Shown: positions 16,292-27,011, counted from the stretch's first letter. The stretch: 64,000 nt of DNA from Azorhizobium oxalatiphilum (GCF_014635325.1 NZ_BMCT01000005.1:124001-188000), one strand, 5' to 3'. Made by a program: numbers and translations. Notes: a model not told the origin generated them from the sequence alone.

Positions 16292-17932
16292 ATGAGCCTC
16301 GTTCACCGTCTGCAAACCGCCATGCTGCTGCTGGCAGCGGTGGTGCTCCTTGCCTGCGCCGCGCCCGCTTCCGCGCAGACGCCAGCCGCGCAGCCCCCCT
16401 CCGCTGACCTTGCGCCCGCGCTCGAAAAGATCGCCGCCGACAGCTATTCCGACACCGAGGCCGCGCTGGCGCTGCTCTCCACCAGCACCAGCCCACAGGC
16501 CGCCGTCATCGTCGCCGCGCTGGCGGACGGGCGGCTGCTGATCGATGCCGCGACCAAATCCGTCTATGTGCGCGCTGCTGACGGCACACTCAGCGCCGCC
16601 GCCACCGGCGCCACTGTCTCTCCCGCGCCCGCCGGCCTCAAGGCGGTGCGCCTCAACAACCGCGTCCGCCGCGCCATCGATGCCGCCTCCGGGGCGCTCT
16701 CGCTGCTGGCGCCCGAACCGGCCAGGCGGGCCGAGGCCGCCGCCGCCGTCTTCAAGTCCCGCGATGCGGCGGCGCTCCCCACCCTTCAGGCGGCCATCGC
16801 CAAGGAGACAATCCCTTCCGTGCGCGAGGCGCTGGAACAGGCGCGCGCCGCCATCCTCATCACCGCGCCCGGCATCAGTGAGGCCGATCGGCTCGGGGCC
16901 GTGAAGCTCGTCACCGCGCGCGGCGATCAGGAAGCCCTCGCGCTTCTCTCCAACCTGCCGGCCGACGCCACCCCGGCGGTGAAGACCACGGCGGAGCAGG
17001 GTGTGGCCGCCATCAACCGCTCGCTCGCCATGTGGAACGTGGCGCAGAATGTCTGGTACGGCCTCTCGCTGGGCTCGGTGCTGCTGCTGGCGGCCATCGG
17101 CCTTGCCATCACCTTCGGCGTCATGGGCGTGATCAACATGGCCCATGGCGAAATGGTGATGCTGGGGGCCTACACCACCTACATGGTGCAGGACGTGATC
17201 CGCACCTCCTACCCTGGACTGTTCGGCTGGTCACTGGCCATCGCGCTGCCGCTGGCCTTCCTGTTCACGGCGCTGGTGGGCATCCTCATCGAACGGCTCG
17301 TCATCCGCTTCCTCTATGGCCGGGCGCTGGAGACCCTGCTCGCCACATGGGGCCTTTCGCTCATGCTCCAGCAGGCGGTGCGCACCATCTTCGGCCCCAC
17401 CAACAAAGAAGTCGGCGCGCCCTCGTGGATGTCGGGTGCCTTTCAGGTCGGCCAGCTCTCCATCACCTACAACCGGCTCTGGATCATCGTCTTCGCGCTG
17501 ATCGTGTTCGTGGCCCTGCTGGTGGTGCTGAAGCGCACGTCGCTGGGCCTTTATGTCCGCGCTGTCACCCAGAACCGCCGCATGGCGGCGGCCATGGGCA
17601 TCCGCACCGGGCGCATTGACGCGCTCACCTTCGGCCTCGGTTCGGGCATCGCGGGCATTGCCGGCGTGGCGCTGTCGCAGATCGATAACGTCAGCCCCAA
17701 CCTCGGGCAGGGCTACATCATCGACAGCTTCATGGTGGTGGTGTTCGGCGGGGTGGGGAACCTCTGGGGCACGCTGGTGGGGGCATTCACGCTCGGCATC
17801 GCCAACAAGCTGCTGGAGCCGTTTGCCGGCGCGGTGCTGGGCAAGATCGTGCTCCTCGTGTGCATCATCCTCTTCATCCAGAAGCGTCCGCGCGGCCTGT
17901 TCGCGCTCAAGGGCCGGGCGGTGGAAGCATGA
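16292..17932 (+). CDS. urtB: Urea ABC transporter permease UrtB
   Basis: 546 residues. Signal-like first helix (about 5-27), an extracytoplasmic alpha-helical region to about 240 as usual for UrtB, then a branched-chain-amino-acid-type permease domain with about eight membrane helices. Marker motifs: FGVMGVINMAHGEMVMLGAY, the LATWGLSLMLQQAVRTIFGP segment, and GYIIDSFMVVVFGGVGNLWG. With UrtC it forms the membrane channel of the urea importer. The ATG at 16292 follows GAGGGGAAAC. Its stop overlaps the urtC start (ATGA), so the pair is translationally coupled. Confidence 0.95.
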   Translation: MSLVHRLQTAMLLLAAVVLLACAAPASAQTPAAQPPSADLAPALEKIAADSYSDTEAALALLSTSTSPQAAVIVAALADGRLLIDAATKSVYVRAADGTLSAAATGATVSPAPAGLKAVRLNNRVRRAIDAASGALSLLAPEPARRAEAAAAVFKSRDAAALPTLQAAIAKETIPSVREALEQARAAILITAPGISEADRLGAVKLVTARGDQEALALLSNLPADATPAVKTTAEQGVAAINRSLAMWNVAQNVWYGLSLGSVLLLAAIGLAITFGVMGVINMAHGEMVMLGAYTTYMVQDVIRTSYPGLFGWSLAIALPLAFLFTALVGILIERLVIRFLYGRALETLLATWGLSLMLQQAVRTIFGPTNKEVGAPSWMSGAFQVGQLSITYNRLWIIVFALIVFVALLVVLKRTSLGLYVRAVTQNRRMAAAMGIRTGRIDALTFGLGSGIAGIAGVALSQIDNVSPNLGQGYIIDSFMVVVFGGVGNLWGTLVGAFTLGIANKLLEPFAGAVLGKIVLLVCIILFIQKRPRGLFALKGRAVEA

Positions 17933-19068
17933 ACGGCTCCGGTATTCTGGATCGTCGCGGCACGATCTTCATCGTCCTCGTGCTGGCGGCCGGCGTGCTG
18001 GTGCCGGCCTCCAACCTGCTGCTATCGCCGAGCAGCCCCTTCTATGTCTCGGACTATCTTGTTCCGCTGCTCGGCAAGTATCTGTGCTACGCGCTGCTGG
18101 CGGTGGCGGTGGATCTGGTGTGGGGCTATTGCGGCGTGCTCTCGCTCGGCCACGGCGCCTTCTTCGCCCTCGGCGGCTATGCCATGGGCATGTATCTGAT
18201 GCGCCAGATCGGCGCGCGCGGCGTCTATGGCAATCCCGTGCTGCCGGACTTCATGGTGTTCCTGAACTACAAGGAACTGCCCTGGTTCTGGCTCGGCTTC
18301 AATCACTTCCCCTTCGCCGCGCTGATGGTGCTCCTCGTGCCCGGCGCGCTGGCCTTCCTGTTCGGCTGGTTCGCCTTCCGCTCGCGGGTGACGGGTGTTT
18401 ATCTGTCGATCATCACGCAGGCCATGACGTTCGCGCTGATGCTCGCCTTCTTCCGCAACGACATGGGATTTGGCGGCAACAACGGCCTCACCGACTTCAA
18501 GGATATCCTAGGCTTCCCGATCACGGCGGGCACCACGCGCGGGGCTCTGTTCTTCGCCTCCGCCATCGCGCTGGTGGGTGGCTATCTCATCTGCCGGGGG
18601 CTGGTGGTCTCCAAATACGGCAAGGTGCTGGTGGCGGTGCGGGATGCGGAAAGCCGCACCCGCTTCCTCGGCTACAAGGTGGCGAACTACAAGCTCCTCG
18701 CATGGACGCTCTCGGCCATGCTGGCCGGTGTGGCGGGCGCGCTTTATGTGCCGCAGGTGGGCATCATCAATCCGGGCGAGTTCGCGCCCGCCAATTCCAT
18801 CGAGACGGTGATCTGGGTGGCGGTGGGCGGACGCGGCACGCTCGTGGGTGCGGCGCTCGGCGCGCTGGTGGTGAATGCGGGCAAGACCTGGTTCACCGGC
18901 GTGCTGCCGGAGGCGTGGCTGTTCGCGCTCGGCGCGCTGTTCGTGGTGGTGACGCTGTTCCTGCCGCGCGGCATCATCGGTCTGTGGGGCGATGTGTCGG
19001 AGCGCCTGCGCAAGCCGAAGCCGGACCAAGTGCCGGAGGCTGAAGCCCCGGCGAAAGCGGCGGAGTGA
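17929..19068 (+). CDS. urtC: Urea ABC transporter permease UrtC
   Basis: 379 residues from ATG 17929, which overlaps the urtB stop by 4 bp. LivM-type permease with about ten hydrophobic helices. Family motifs include VDLVWGYCGVLSLGHGAFFA, the GYAMGMYLMRQIGARGVYG segment, TGVYLSIITQAMTFALMLAF, the NNGLTDF motif of UrtC, and VWVAVGGRGTLVGAALGA (near the C-terminus, written IWVAVGGRG in the gene). It pairs with UrtB in the inner membrane. The charged tail (KPKPDQVPEAEAPAKAAE) is cytosolic. Confidence 0.95.
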   Translation: MNGSGILDRRGTIFIVLVLAAGVLVPASNLLLSPSSPFYVSDYLVPLLGKYLCYALLAVAVDLVWGYCGVLSLGHGAFFALGGYAMGMYLMRQIGARGVYGNPVLPDFMVFLNYKELPWFWLGFNHFPFAALMVLLVPGALAFLFGWFAFRSRVTGVYLSIITQAMTFALMLAFFRNDMGFGGNNGLTDFKDILGFPITAGTTRGALFFASAIALVGGYLICRGLVVSKYGKVLVAVRDAESRTRFLGYKVANYKLLAWTLSAMLAGVAGALYVPQVGIINPGEFAPANSIETVIWVAVGGRGTLVGAALGALVVNAGKTWFTGVLPEAWLFALGALFVVVTLFLPRGIIGLWGDVSERLRKPKPDQVPEAEAPAKAAE

Positions 19069-19073
19069 GGACC

Positions 19074-19823
<750 letters not shown>

Positions 19824-19863
19824 GGATGGCGGCCGTCTTTTCCCCAATGAGCGGAGCCTCATC

Positions 19864-20559
19864 ATGCTGAAGGTCGAGAACCTCGATCTCTATTACGGCG
19901 CCGCCCACACGCTGCGCAAAGTCTCGCTGGAAGCCACGAAAGGGCAGGTCACGTGCGTGCTCGGCCGCAACGGCGTGGGCAAGACCTCGCTGCTGCGCGC
20001 CATCGTCGGGCAAAGGCCCATCGCCGGGGGCAGCATCTCCTACAACGGGCAGGACATCACCCGCATGCGCACCTATGACCGGGCGGCGCTCGGCATCGGC
20101 TTCGTGCCGCAGGGGCGCGAGGTGTTTCCGCTGCTCACCGTGAAGGAGAATCTGGAGACCGGCTACGCGCGCCTCGCGGGCAAGGACAAGTACGTGCCGG
20201 ACGAGGTGTTCGAGCTGTTCCCGGTGCTGAAAAGCATGCTGGGGCGGCGTGGCGGCGATCTTTCCGGTGGACAGCAGCAGCAACTCGCCATCGGCCGCGC
20301 GCTGGTGACGCGCCCCGGCCTCCTCGTGCTGGATGAGCCCACGGAAGGCATCCAGCCCTCCATCATCAAGGACATCGGCCGGGCCATTTCCTATTTGCGC
20401 GACAAGGGCGACATGGCCATCGTGCTCGTGGAGCAGTATTTCGAATTCGCGCGGGAACTCGCCGATTCCTTCATCCTGATGGAGCGCGGCGAGGTGGTGG
20501 CGCGCGGCGACAGGAGCGGCCTCGATGGCGACGACGTCCGCCGCCTCATGGCGATCTGA
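19864..20559 (+). CDS. urtE: Urea ABC transporter ATP-binding protein UrtE
   Basis: 231 residues, the shorter LivF-type ATPase. Walker A GRNGVGKTS, signature LSGGQQQQLAIGRALV, Walker B LLVLDEPTEGIQP, H-loop VLVEQYFEFAREL. The PTEGIQPSIIKDI segment is typical of UrtE. Forms a heterodimer with UrtD. It is followed after 34 bp by ureD, so transporter and urease genes are one transcription unit as far as spacing shows. Confidence 0.95.
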   Translation: MLKVENLDLYYGAAHTLRKVSLEATKGQVTCVLGRNGVGKTSLLRAIVGQRPIAGGSISYNGQDITRMRTYDRAALGIGFVPQGREVFPLLTVKENLETGYARLAGKDKYVPDEVFELFPVLKSMLGRRGGDLSGGQQQQLAIGRALVTRPGLLVLDEPTEGIQPSIIKDIGRAISYLRDKGDMAIVLVEQYFEFARELADSFILMERGEVVARGDRSGLDGDDVRRLMAI

Positions 20560-20593
20560 GCAAGGTCGCGAGGCGGTCCCCCAGCAGCAGACG

Positions 20594-21418
20594 ATGACGA
20601 CAACAGGCAGCGATCCGCGCCGGCAGCGGGCCATAGGTACCGTGCGTCTTGGCGTCACCGCCATCGCCGGCCAGACCCGCGTGGCGGATGTGGCGGAAGC
20701 CGGCTCCATGCGCGTGCGCATGCCGCGCACCGGCGGCACCATGCTGGAAGGCGTGTTCGTCAATACCGCCGGCGGCGTGGCCTGCGGCGATCATTTCACC
20801 ATCGGCGTCGATGCGTCGGCGGATGCGCGGGTGGTGCTCGCCACGCCGGCTGCGGAAAAGATCTACCGCTCCGATGGCGATACCGCCCGCATCGACGTGC
20901 ATCTGACGGCGCAAGAGGGCGCCCATCTGCACTGGTTGCCGCAGGAAACCATCCTGTTCGACAGCGCCCGCCTCAAGCGCCGTTTCACCGTGGAGCTGGA
21001 CCCCACTGCCCATTTCCTCGCGTTCGAGGCGCTGGCACTGGGTCGGGTGGCGCGGGGCGAGGTGATGAACTCCGGCCATCTGGAGGATCACTGGCAGGTG
21101 AAGCGCGGCGGCGGCCTCGTCTATGCCGATGCGCTGCGGCTCACCGGCCCCATTGGGGAGCTGCTGCGCCGCCCTTCGGTTGCGAATGGCAACCGGGCGT
21201 TGGCCACCTTGCTTTATGTGGCCCCGGATGCCGAAGCGAGGCTGGACGAAGCGCGCGCGCTCATGGAAGGTGCGCGCAGCGAATGCGGCGCCAGCGCATG
21301 GAACGGCCTTCTGGCCGCCCGCTGGCTGGCGCCAGATATCGACACGCTGCGGCGCGATGCCGTGGCATTCCTGACCGCCTTTCGCGGGGTCGAAATGCCC
21401 CGCGTCTGGGCCTTATGA
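20594..21418 (+). CDS. ureD: Urease accessory protein UreD (UreH)
   Basis: 274 residues. UreD binds apo-urease and, with UreF and UreG, forms the complex that delivers nickel. Motifs: [20 protein letters not shown], the [16 protein letters not shown] segment, [20 protein letters not shown], and [13 protein letters not shown]. The ATG at 20594 is preferred over the frame-open ATG at 20525, which would overlap urtE and add 23 residues unlike the family. Ten bp separate it from the ureAB start. Confidence 0.95.
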   Translation: MTTTGSDPRRQRAIGTVRLGVTAIAGQTRVADVAEAGSMRVRMPRTGGTMLEGVFVNTAGGVACGDHFTIGVDASADARVVLATPAAEKIYRSDGDTARIDVHLTAQEGAHLHWLPQETILFDSARLKRRFTVELDPTAHFLAFEALALGRVARGEVMNSGHLEDHWQVKRGGGLVYADALRLTGPIGELLRRPSVANGNRALATLLYVAPDAEARLDEARALMEGARSECGASAWNGLLAARWLAPDIDTLRRDAVAFLTAFRGVEMPRVWAL

Positions 21419-21428
21419 GGAGACTGCC

Positions 21429-22049
21429 GTGCTGCTGACGCCGCGGGAGAAGGACAAGCTCTTGATCGCCATGGCCGCCGAGGTGGCCCGCAAGCGCCTC
21501 GCGCGCGGCGTGAAGCTGAACCATCCGGAAGCCATCGCCCTCATCACCGATGCGGTGGTGGAAGGCGCGCGCGACGGCCGCACCGTCGCCGAACTGATGG
21601 AGGCGGGCGCCAAGGTGCTCACCGCCGATCAGGTGATGGACGGCATCGCCGAGATGATCCACGACATCCAGGTGGAAGCCACCTTCCCGGATGGCACCAA
21701 GCTCGTCACCGTGCACCACCCCATCCGGGGCAAGGCCTCGGACGACGTGCCGGGCGAGTTCATCACGCCCGAGGGCGACATCGTCTTCAACGAAGGCGCC
21801 GAGCGGGTGACGGTGACGGTGGCCAACACCGGCGACCGACCCATTCAGGTGGGCAGCCACTATCATTTCTACGAGACCAACGCCGGCCTCGCCTTCGACC
21901 GGGAGAAGGCGCGCGGCATGCGCCTCGACATCACGCCCGGCACGGCCGTGCGCTTCGAGCCCGGCGCGACGCGCGAAGTCACCCTCGTGCCGCTCGGCGG
22001 CAAGCGCGAGGTCTATGGCTTCCGCGGTGATGTGATGGGGAAGCTGTAA
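21429..22049 (+). CDS. ureAB: Fused urease gamma-beta subunit
   Basis: 206 residues in one uninterrupted frame, starting at GTG 21429 behind GAGGAG. Residues 1-100 are the gamma chain ([40 protein letters not shown]); residues about 107-206 are the beta chain ([17 protein letters not shown], the [16 protein letters not shown] motif, [24 protein letters not shown]). The linker is only about six residues and the beta chain lacks its own start codon. Most alphaproteobacteria have separate ureA and ureB; fused forms are known in Helicobacter and some other bacteria. With UreC it forms the (alpha-beta-gamma) catalytic unit that hydrolyses urea to ammonia and carbamate. Confidence 0.93.
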   Translation: MLLTPREKDKLLIAMAAEVARKRLARGVKLNHPEAIALITDAVVEGARDGRTVAELMEAGAKVLTADQVMDGIAEMIHDIQVEATFPDGTKLVTVHHPIRGKASDDVPGEFITPEGDIVFNEGAERVTVTVANTGDRPIQVGSHYHFYETNAGLAFDREKARGMRLDITPGTAVRFEPGATREVTLVPLGGKREVYGFRGDVMGKL

Positions 22050-22083
22050 GGCGATTTTCGTTTTGTGGTATGATCTCTCAAAA

Positions 22084-22111
22084 GTAAGGAGAGGCGAGTA
22101 AGGAGAGGCGA
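22084..22111 (+). repeat. Perfect 14-bp tandem repeat at the antitoxin ribosome-binding site
   Basis: GTAAGGAGAGGCGA occurs twice head to tail (22084-22097, 22098-22111), ending two bases before the ATG at 22114. Each unit holds an AAGGAGAGG Shine-Dalgarno sequence, so the gene has two ribosome-binding sites 14 bp apart; only the downstream one is well placed. A TATGAT hexamer at 22069-22074 could be a -10 element of a local promoter, but no good -35 is seen. Confidence 0.85.
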
Positions 22112-22113
22112 TC

Positions 22114-22398
22114 ATGGCGCATATGGGTGCATCCACGGTCACAAGCAAAGGGCAGGTCACGCTGCCGGTGGCCCTGCGGGACAAGTTCGCCATTCAGGCG
22201 GGGGATCTCGTGGAGTTCTTCGAAGGCTATGACGGCACGCTGAAGATGCGCATCCGGGCCCGCAGCGCGGCATCCATCGTGGGCACCCTGTCTCACCTGC
22301 GCGCTGATCCGCGTTACGCCACCGATGCCGAAGCCATTGTGGAGGAGGTGTCCGCTCGCGACGCGCGGACGCGGCGGGGCAAGGGGCGTACCGCATGA
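22114..22398 (+). CDS. AbrB/MazE-family DNA-binding antitoxin
   Basis: 94 residues. The N-terminal swapped-hairpin domain is clear: STVTSKGQVTLPVALRDKFA then IQAGDLVEFFEGYDGTLKM (about 7-48). The basic C-terminal tail (SARDARTRRGKGRTA) would contact the toxin. It overlaps the PIN gene by 4 bp (ATGA), the standard arrangement of antitoxin then toxin. It is expected to neutralise the PIN nuclease and repress its own promoter. Its position, 64 bp after ureAB and inside the urease operon, is unusual. An ATG six codons on is not needed given the strong site upstream. Confidence 0.88.
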   Translation: MAHMGASTVTSKGQVTLPVALRDKFAIQAGDLVEFFEGYDGTLKMRIRARSAASIVGTLSHLRADPRYATDAEAIVEEVSARDARTRRGKGRTA

Positions 22399-22805
22399 GC
22401 GTCGGCATGATGGGGCTCGATACCAACATCCTGCTGCGCGCCCTGCTGAAGGACGATGCCCGTCAGTCCCCGGCTGCTGCGCGCGTGCTGGAAGGCTTGA
22501 CGCCGGAAGCCCCCGGATATGTCAATATGGCCGTCCTGCTGGAGGTGATGTGGACGCTGAGCCGCCGCTACAAGGCGAGCCGCGCCGAACTGATGGCGAC
22601 GCTGGAGGGGCTGCTGGAGAGCCCCGGCTATGTGCTGGCGGATCGAGAGGCCGTCATTGACGGTCTGGAGATCATGCAGGCTGAAAAGCTCGATTTTGCC
22701 GACGCGATGATCGGCGCGCTGAACCAGAGGGCCGGATGCGAGGCCACCTGGACGTTCGATGCCAAGGCCAGCACGCGCGCTCTTTTCCAGCGTGTCGAAA
22801 GCTGA
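22395..22805 (+). CDS. PIN-domain ribonuclease toxin (VapC-like)
   Basis: 136 residues. PIN active-site acids are all visible: D9 in GLDTNILLRAL, E50 in VLLEVMWTL, D103 in DFADAMIG and D122 in TFDAKAS. Such toxins cleave tRNA or rRNA and halt translation when the antitoxin decays. The start overlaps the antitoxin stop (ATGA). The target RNA cannot be predicted. The module looks complete, so it is probably active or recently so. It is embedded on the same strand between ureAB and the GFA gene. Confidence 0.9.
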   Translation: MSVGMMGLDTNILLRALLKDDARQSPAAARVLEGLTPEAPGYVNMAVLLEVMWTLSRRYKASRAELMATLEGLLESPGYVLADREAVIDGLEIMQAEKLDFADAMIGALNQRAGCEATWTFDAKASTRALFQRVES

Positions 22806-22856
22806 GCGGCGGCCCATGCAAAACACCGGCACAAGCCGAACGGGAGGGGAATGACC

Positions 22857-23216
22857 ATGGCCACCCAGCATTACACCGGAAGCTGCCAATGCGGCGCGGT
22901 GGCGTTCGAGGCGGATCTCGATCTGGACCGCACCGTCACCTGCAATTGCTCGCGCTGCCGCAAGCTCGGCAGCATCCTCGCCTTCACCCCCGAGAGCAGC
23001 TTCTCGCTGAACGAGGGCGGCGAGACGGCGCTGAATGAGTATCGCTTCAACACCCACAAGATCACCCATCTGTTTTGCGCCACCTGCGGCATCGAGCCCA
23101 TGGCGCGGGCCACCGCCCCGGATGGCACGCCCACGGTCGCGGTCAATGTCCGCTGCCTCGACGGCGTGGACCTCAAATCCCTGACACCGCACGAACATGA
23201 CGGCGCGAGCGCGTAA
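22857..23216 (+). CDS. GFA family protein (glutathione-dependent formaldehyde-activating-like)
   Basis: 119 residues from ATG 22857 (GGAGG nine bases upstream); ATG 22851 is an alternative. A Mss4-like zinc fold is shown by three cysteine groups: GSCQCGAVAFE, CNCSRCRKLGS and FCATCGIEP. Family members were named for glutathione-hydroxymethyl formation, but most have no proven activity. It follows the PIN gene by 51 bp and precedes ureC by 9 bp, so it appears to have entered the urease operon with the toxin-antitoxin pair. No link to urea metabolism is known to me. Confidence 0.88.
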   Translation: MATQHYTGSCQCGAVAFEADLDLDRTVTCNCSRCRKLGSILAFTPESSFSLNEGGETALNEYRFNTHKITHLFCATCGIEPMARATAPDGTPTVAVNVRCLDGVDLKSLTPHEHDGASA

Positions 23217-23225
23217 GGAATAACG

Positions 23226-24938
23226 ATGACACAGGCCCGGCTTTCCCGTTCCGCTTATGCCCACATGTTCGGCCCCACCACGGGCGACAAGGTGCGGCTC
23301 GCCGACACCTCGCTCGTCATCGAGGTGGAGCAGGATTTCACCACCTATGGCGAGGAGGTGAAGTTCGGCGGCGGCAAGGTGATCCGTGACGGCATGGGCC
23401 AGAGCCAGGTGGCCAATGCCGATGGCGCCGTTGATACGGTGATCACCAATGCGGTGATCCTCGATCACTGGGGCATCGTGAAAGCGGACGTGGGCCTCAA
23501 GCATGGCCGCATCGCCAAGATCGGCAAGGCCGGCAATCCCGATGTGCAGCCGAATGTGGACATCATCATCGGCCCCGGCACCGAGGTGATCGCGGGCGAG
23601 GGCAAGATCCTCACCGCCGGCGGCTTCGACAGCCACATCCATTTCATCTGCCCGCAGCAGATCGAGGAGGCGCTCGCCTCCGGCGTCACCACCATGCTGG
23701 GCGGCGGCACCGGGCCGGCCACCGGCACGTTCGCCACCACCTGCACCCCCGGCCCGTGGCACCTCGCCCGCATGATCGAGGCGGCGGACGCCTTCCCCAT
23801 GAATCTGGCCTTCGCCGGCAAGGGCAATGCCTCCCAGCCCAAGGCGCTGGAGGAGATGGTGCGGGCCGGCGCCTGTGCGCTGAAGCTGCACGAGGACTGG
23901 GGCACCACCCCCGCCGCCATCGACTGCTGCCTCTCGGTGGCGGATGAGTTCGACATCCAGGTGATGATCCACACCGACACGCTGAACGAGAGCGGGTTCG
24001 TGGAAGACACCATCGCCGCCTTCAAGGGCCGCACCATCCATGCCTTCCACACGGAGGGCGCCGGTGGCGGCCATGCGCCGGATATCATCAAGGTGGCGGG
24101 CCTGCCCAACGTGCTGCCGTCCTCCACCAATCCGACGCGGCCCTATACGCGCAACACCATCGACGAGCATCTGGACATGCTCATGGTGTGCCACCACCTC
24201 TCGCCCTCCATTCCGGAAGACCTCGCTTTCGCCGAGAGCCGCATCCGCAAGGAGACCATCGCCGCCGAGGATATCCTGCACGACATCGGCGCCCTCTCCA
24301 TGATGTCGTCGGACAGCCAGGCCATGGGCCGGGTGGGCGAGGTGGTGATCCGCACCTGGCAGACGGCGGACAAGATGAAGCGCCAGCGCGGCTCGCTTGC
24401 CGGTGAGAACGGCAACGACAACATGCGCGCCCGCCGCTACATCGCGAAGTACACCATCAATCCGGCCATCGCCCACGGCATGTCGAAGCACATCGGCTCG
24501 GTGGAAGAGGGCAAGCTGGCGGACCTCGTGCTGTGGTCGCCGGCCTTCTTCGGCGTGAAGCCGGATCTGGTGCTGAAGGGCGGCGCCATCGCGGTGGCGC
24601 AGATGGGCGATCCCAACGCCTCCATCCCCACCCCGCAGCCGGTGCATTACCGGCCCATGTTCGGCGCCTATGGCCGCGCCCGCACCCACACCAGCCTCAC
24701 CTTCGTCTCGAAGGCGGCGGTTGAGGACGGGCTGGCGGCGAAGCTCCAGACCGGCAAGACGCTGGTGGCGGTGGACAACGTCCGTTCCGGCATCGGCAAA
24801 AAGGACATGATCCATAATGGTGCGACCCCGCATATCGAAGTCGACCCGGAGACTTATGACGTAAGGGCTGACGGCGAATTGCTGGTGTGCGAGCCGGCCG
24901 ATGTGCTGCCCATGGCGCAGCGGTACTTTTTGTTCTAA
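23226..24938 (+). CDS. ureC: Urease alpha subunit UreC
   Basis: 570 residues, full length. Holds the binuclear nickel site: H137 and H139 (DSHIHF), the carbamylated lysine K220 ([10 protein letters not shown]), H249 ([10 protein letters not shown]), H275 ([15 protein letters not shown]), and the flap histidine near 323 (VCHHLSPS). An aspartate ligand follows near 363 ([11 protein letters not shown]). All key residues are intact, so the enzyme should be active. Begins 9 bp after the GFA gene rather than next to ureAB, so its translation may depend on read-through of the inserted genes. Confidence 0.97.
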   Translation: MTQARLSRSAYAHMFGPTTGDKVRLADTSLVIEVEQDFTTYGEEVKFGGGKVIRDGMGQSQVANADGAVDTVITNAVILDHWGIVKADVGLKHGRIAKIGKAGNPDVQPNVDIIIGPGTEVIAGEGKILTAGGFDSHIHFICPQQIEEALASGVTTMLGGGTGPATGTFATTCTPGPWHLARMIEAADAFPMNLAFAGKGNASQPKALEEMVRAGACALKLHEDWGTTPAAIDCCLSVADEFDIQVMIHTDTLNESGFVEDTIAAFKGRTIHAFHTEGAGGGHAPDIIKVAGLPNVLPSSTNPTRPYTRNTIDEHLDMLMVCHHLSPSIPEDLAFAESRIRKETIAAEDILHDIGALSMMSSDSQAMGRVGEVVIRTWQTADKMKRQRGSLAGENGNDNMRARRYIAKYTINPAIAHGMSKHIGSVEEGKLADLVLWSPAFFGVKPDLVLKGGAIAVAQMGDPNASIPTPQPVHYRPMFGAYGRARTHTSLTFVSKAAVEDGLAAKLQTGKTLVAVDNVRSGIGKKDMIHNGATPHIEVDPETYDVRADGELLVCEPADVLPMAQRYFLF

Positions 24939-24995
24939 TCCAAGGCGATACCCCAGAGCCCGCGCGGGAAGGTGCGGGCACCCGGAGCTTTCGTT

Positions 24996-25565
24996 ATGAC
25001 CCGTTCGACCAAGGTAATCCGTCACCTCGGAGTCCGCGCCGATCTCGTGGCCGATACCATCACCCTGGACCATCATGCGCGCCATCGCCGCCGCGTGACC
25101 CTGAAGACGGACAGTGGCCTCGAATTCCTGCTGGACCTCGACCGCGCCGTGGTGCTGGACGATGGCGATGCGCTGGAGCTGGACGACGGCCGCCTCGTGC
25201 AGGTGAAGGCCGCCCCCGAGAAGCTGGTGGAAGTGACCACCTTCAACCCGCTGCGCCTGATGCGCGCGGCGTGGCATCTGGGCAACCGGCACGTGCCTGC
25301 CGAAATCACGCAGGAAGCCATCTATATCGCCGAGGATGCGGTGATCGAGGCCATGCTGCGCGGCATCGGCGCCGCCACCAAGCAGGTGGTGCGCCCCTTC
25401 AAGCCCGAGCGTGGCGCCTATGAGGCCTCGCAGGCCCATGGTCACGGCGGGCATGACCACGGGCATGACCACGACCACGGTCACGATCATCACGACCATG
25501 GCCACAAGCATGAGCATGGCCATGATTGCGGCTGCGGTGGGGACCACAAGCATCACCATGGCTGA
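24996..25565 (+). CDS. ureE: Urease nickel metallochaperone UreE
   Basis: 189 residues from ATG 24996 (GGAG eight bases upstream). N-terminal peptide-binding domain (VIRHLGVRADLVADTITLDH, VTLKTDSGLEFLLDLDRAVV) and a metal-binding domain (NPLRLMRAAWHLGNRHVPAE). The last about 40 residues are strikingly His-rich (HGHGGHDHGHDHDHGHDHHD, then more His and a CGCGGD), a nickel-storage tail as in Klebsiella UreE. It supplies Ni2+ to UreG. The DNA encoding the tail overlaps the ureF start by 8 bp. Confidence 0.94.
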   Translation: MTRSTKVIRHLGVRADLVADTITLDHHARHRRRVTLKTDSGLEFLLDLDRAVVLDDGDALELDDGRLVQVKAAPEKLVEVTTFNPLRLMRAAWHLGNRHVPAEITQEAIYIAEDAVIEAMLRGIGAATKQVVRPFKPERGAYEASQAHGHGGHDHGHDHDHGHDHHDHGHKHEHGHDCGCGGDHKHHHG

Positions 25566-26351
25566 TGAAGACGGGGCGGGCACGCCCGCCCCGCAACGGG
25601 GATATCCGGCGGGCACGACCGCCCCGATGCCTGCATCGATTCCGGAAACCGCGCCTGCGCCGGCCCCCACCGGCGCGTCTCCCACCAGCGCGCTCGCGCT
25701 GTTCGCATGGCTGTCCCCCGGCTTTCCGGTGGGCGCCTATGCCTATTCCCACGCGCTGGAATGGGCGGCGGAAACCGGCGACATCATCGACGAGGCGAGC
25801 CTGCAATCATGGCTCGCCGACCTCCTCGTGCTCGGCTTCGGCCGTGCCGATGGCATCCTGCTGTGCCATGCCCATGCGGCGGGCCTTGCCGGCGACCTTC
25901 AGGCGCTCGCCGAGGTGAACACCCGCGCCGTGGCGCTGGCCCCTACCGCCGAGCTGCGGCTGGAGAGCTGCCAGCAGGGCCGCTCCTTCCTCGATGCGGT
26001 GCGCGCCGCATGGCCGCATCCCACACTGGACGATGCTTCCAGGGCGCTGCCGCCGGACGTGGCCTATCCCGTGGCTATCGGCTTCGCGGCGGCCCTGCAT
26101 GGCATCAAGCGCGAGGATGTGCTGGAGGCCTTCCTGTTCTGCGTGGCGCAGACCTTGGTCTCCGCAGCGCTGCGCCTCGCGCCCATCGGCCAGACGGCGG
26201 GCACCCGCGTGGTGGCGGCCCTGCTCGCACCTGTGAAGGCGCTGGCGTTGGACATTCCTTCCCTCACGCTGGATGATCTCGGCACGGCGACCTTCCGTGC
26301 CGACCTCGGCAGCATGCGGCACGAAACCCAGTATACGAGGCTGTTTCGATC

Positions 26352-26355
<4 letters not shown>
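25558..26355 (+). CDS. ureF: Urease accessory protein UreF
   Basis: 265 residues from ATG 25558, which lies inside the end of ureE; an internal ATG at 25627 would remove a Pro/Ala-rich leader of 23 residues and is a real alternative. The family core starts with [20 protein letters not shown], continues with [17 protein letters not shown], and ends [12 protein letters not shown]. UreF acts as the GTPase-checkpoint partner in the UreD-F-G nickel-delivery complex. Its stop overlaps the ureG start (ATGA). Confidence 0.92.
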
Positions 26356-26978
<623 letters not shown>

Positions 26979-27011
26979 ACGCGATACGCGAAAGGCTCGA
27001 TAACCAGTGTT

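Noticed and set aside
22314-25685. 1123-codon open frame on the minus strand across the urease genes
   Set aside because: It is antisense to ureC, ureE and the toxin gene, with composition of a high-GC shadow frame and no recognisable domain.
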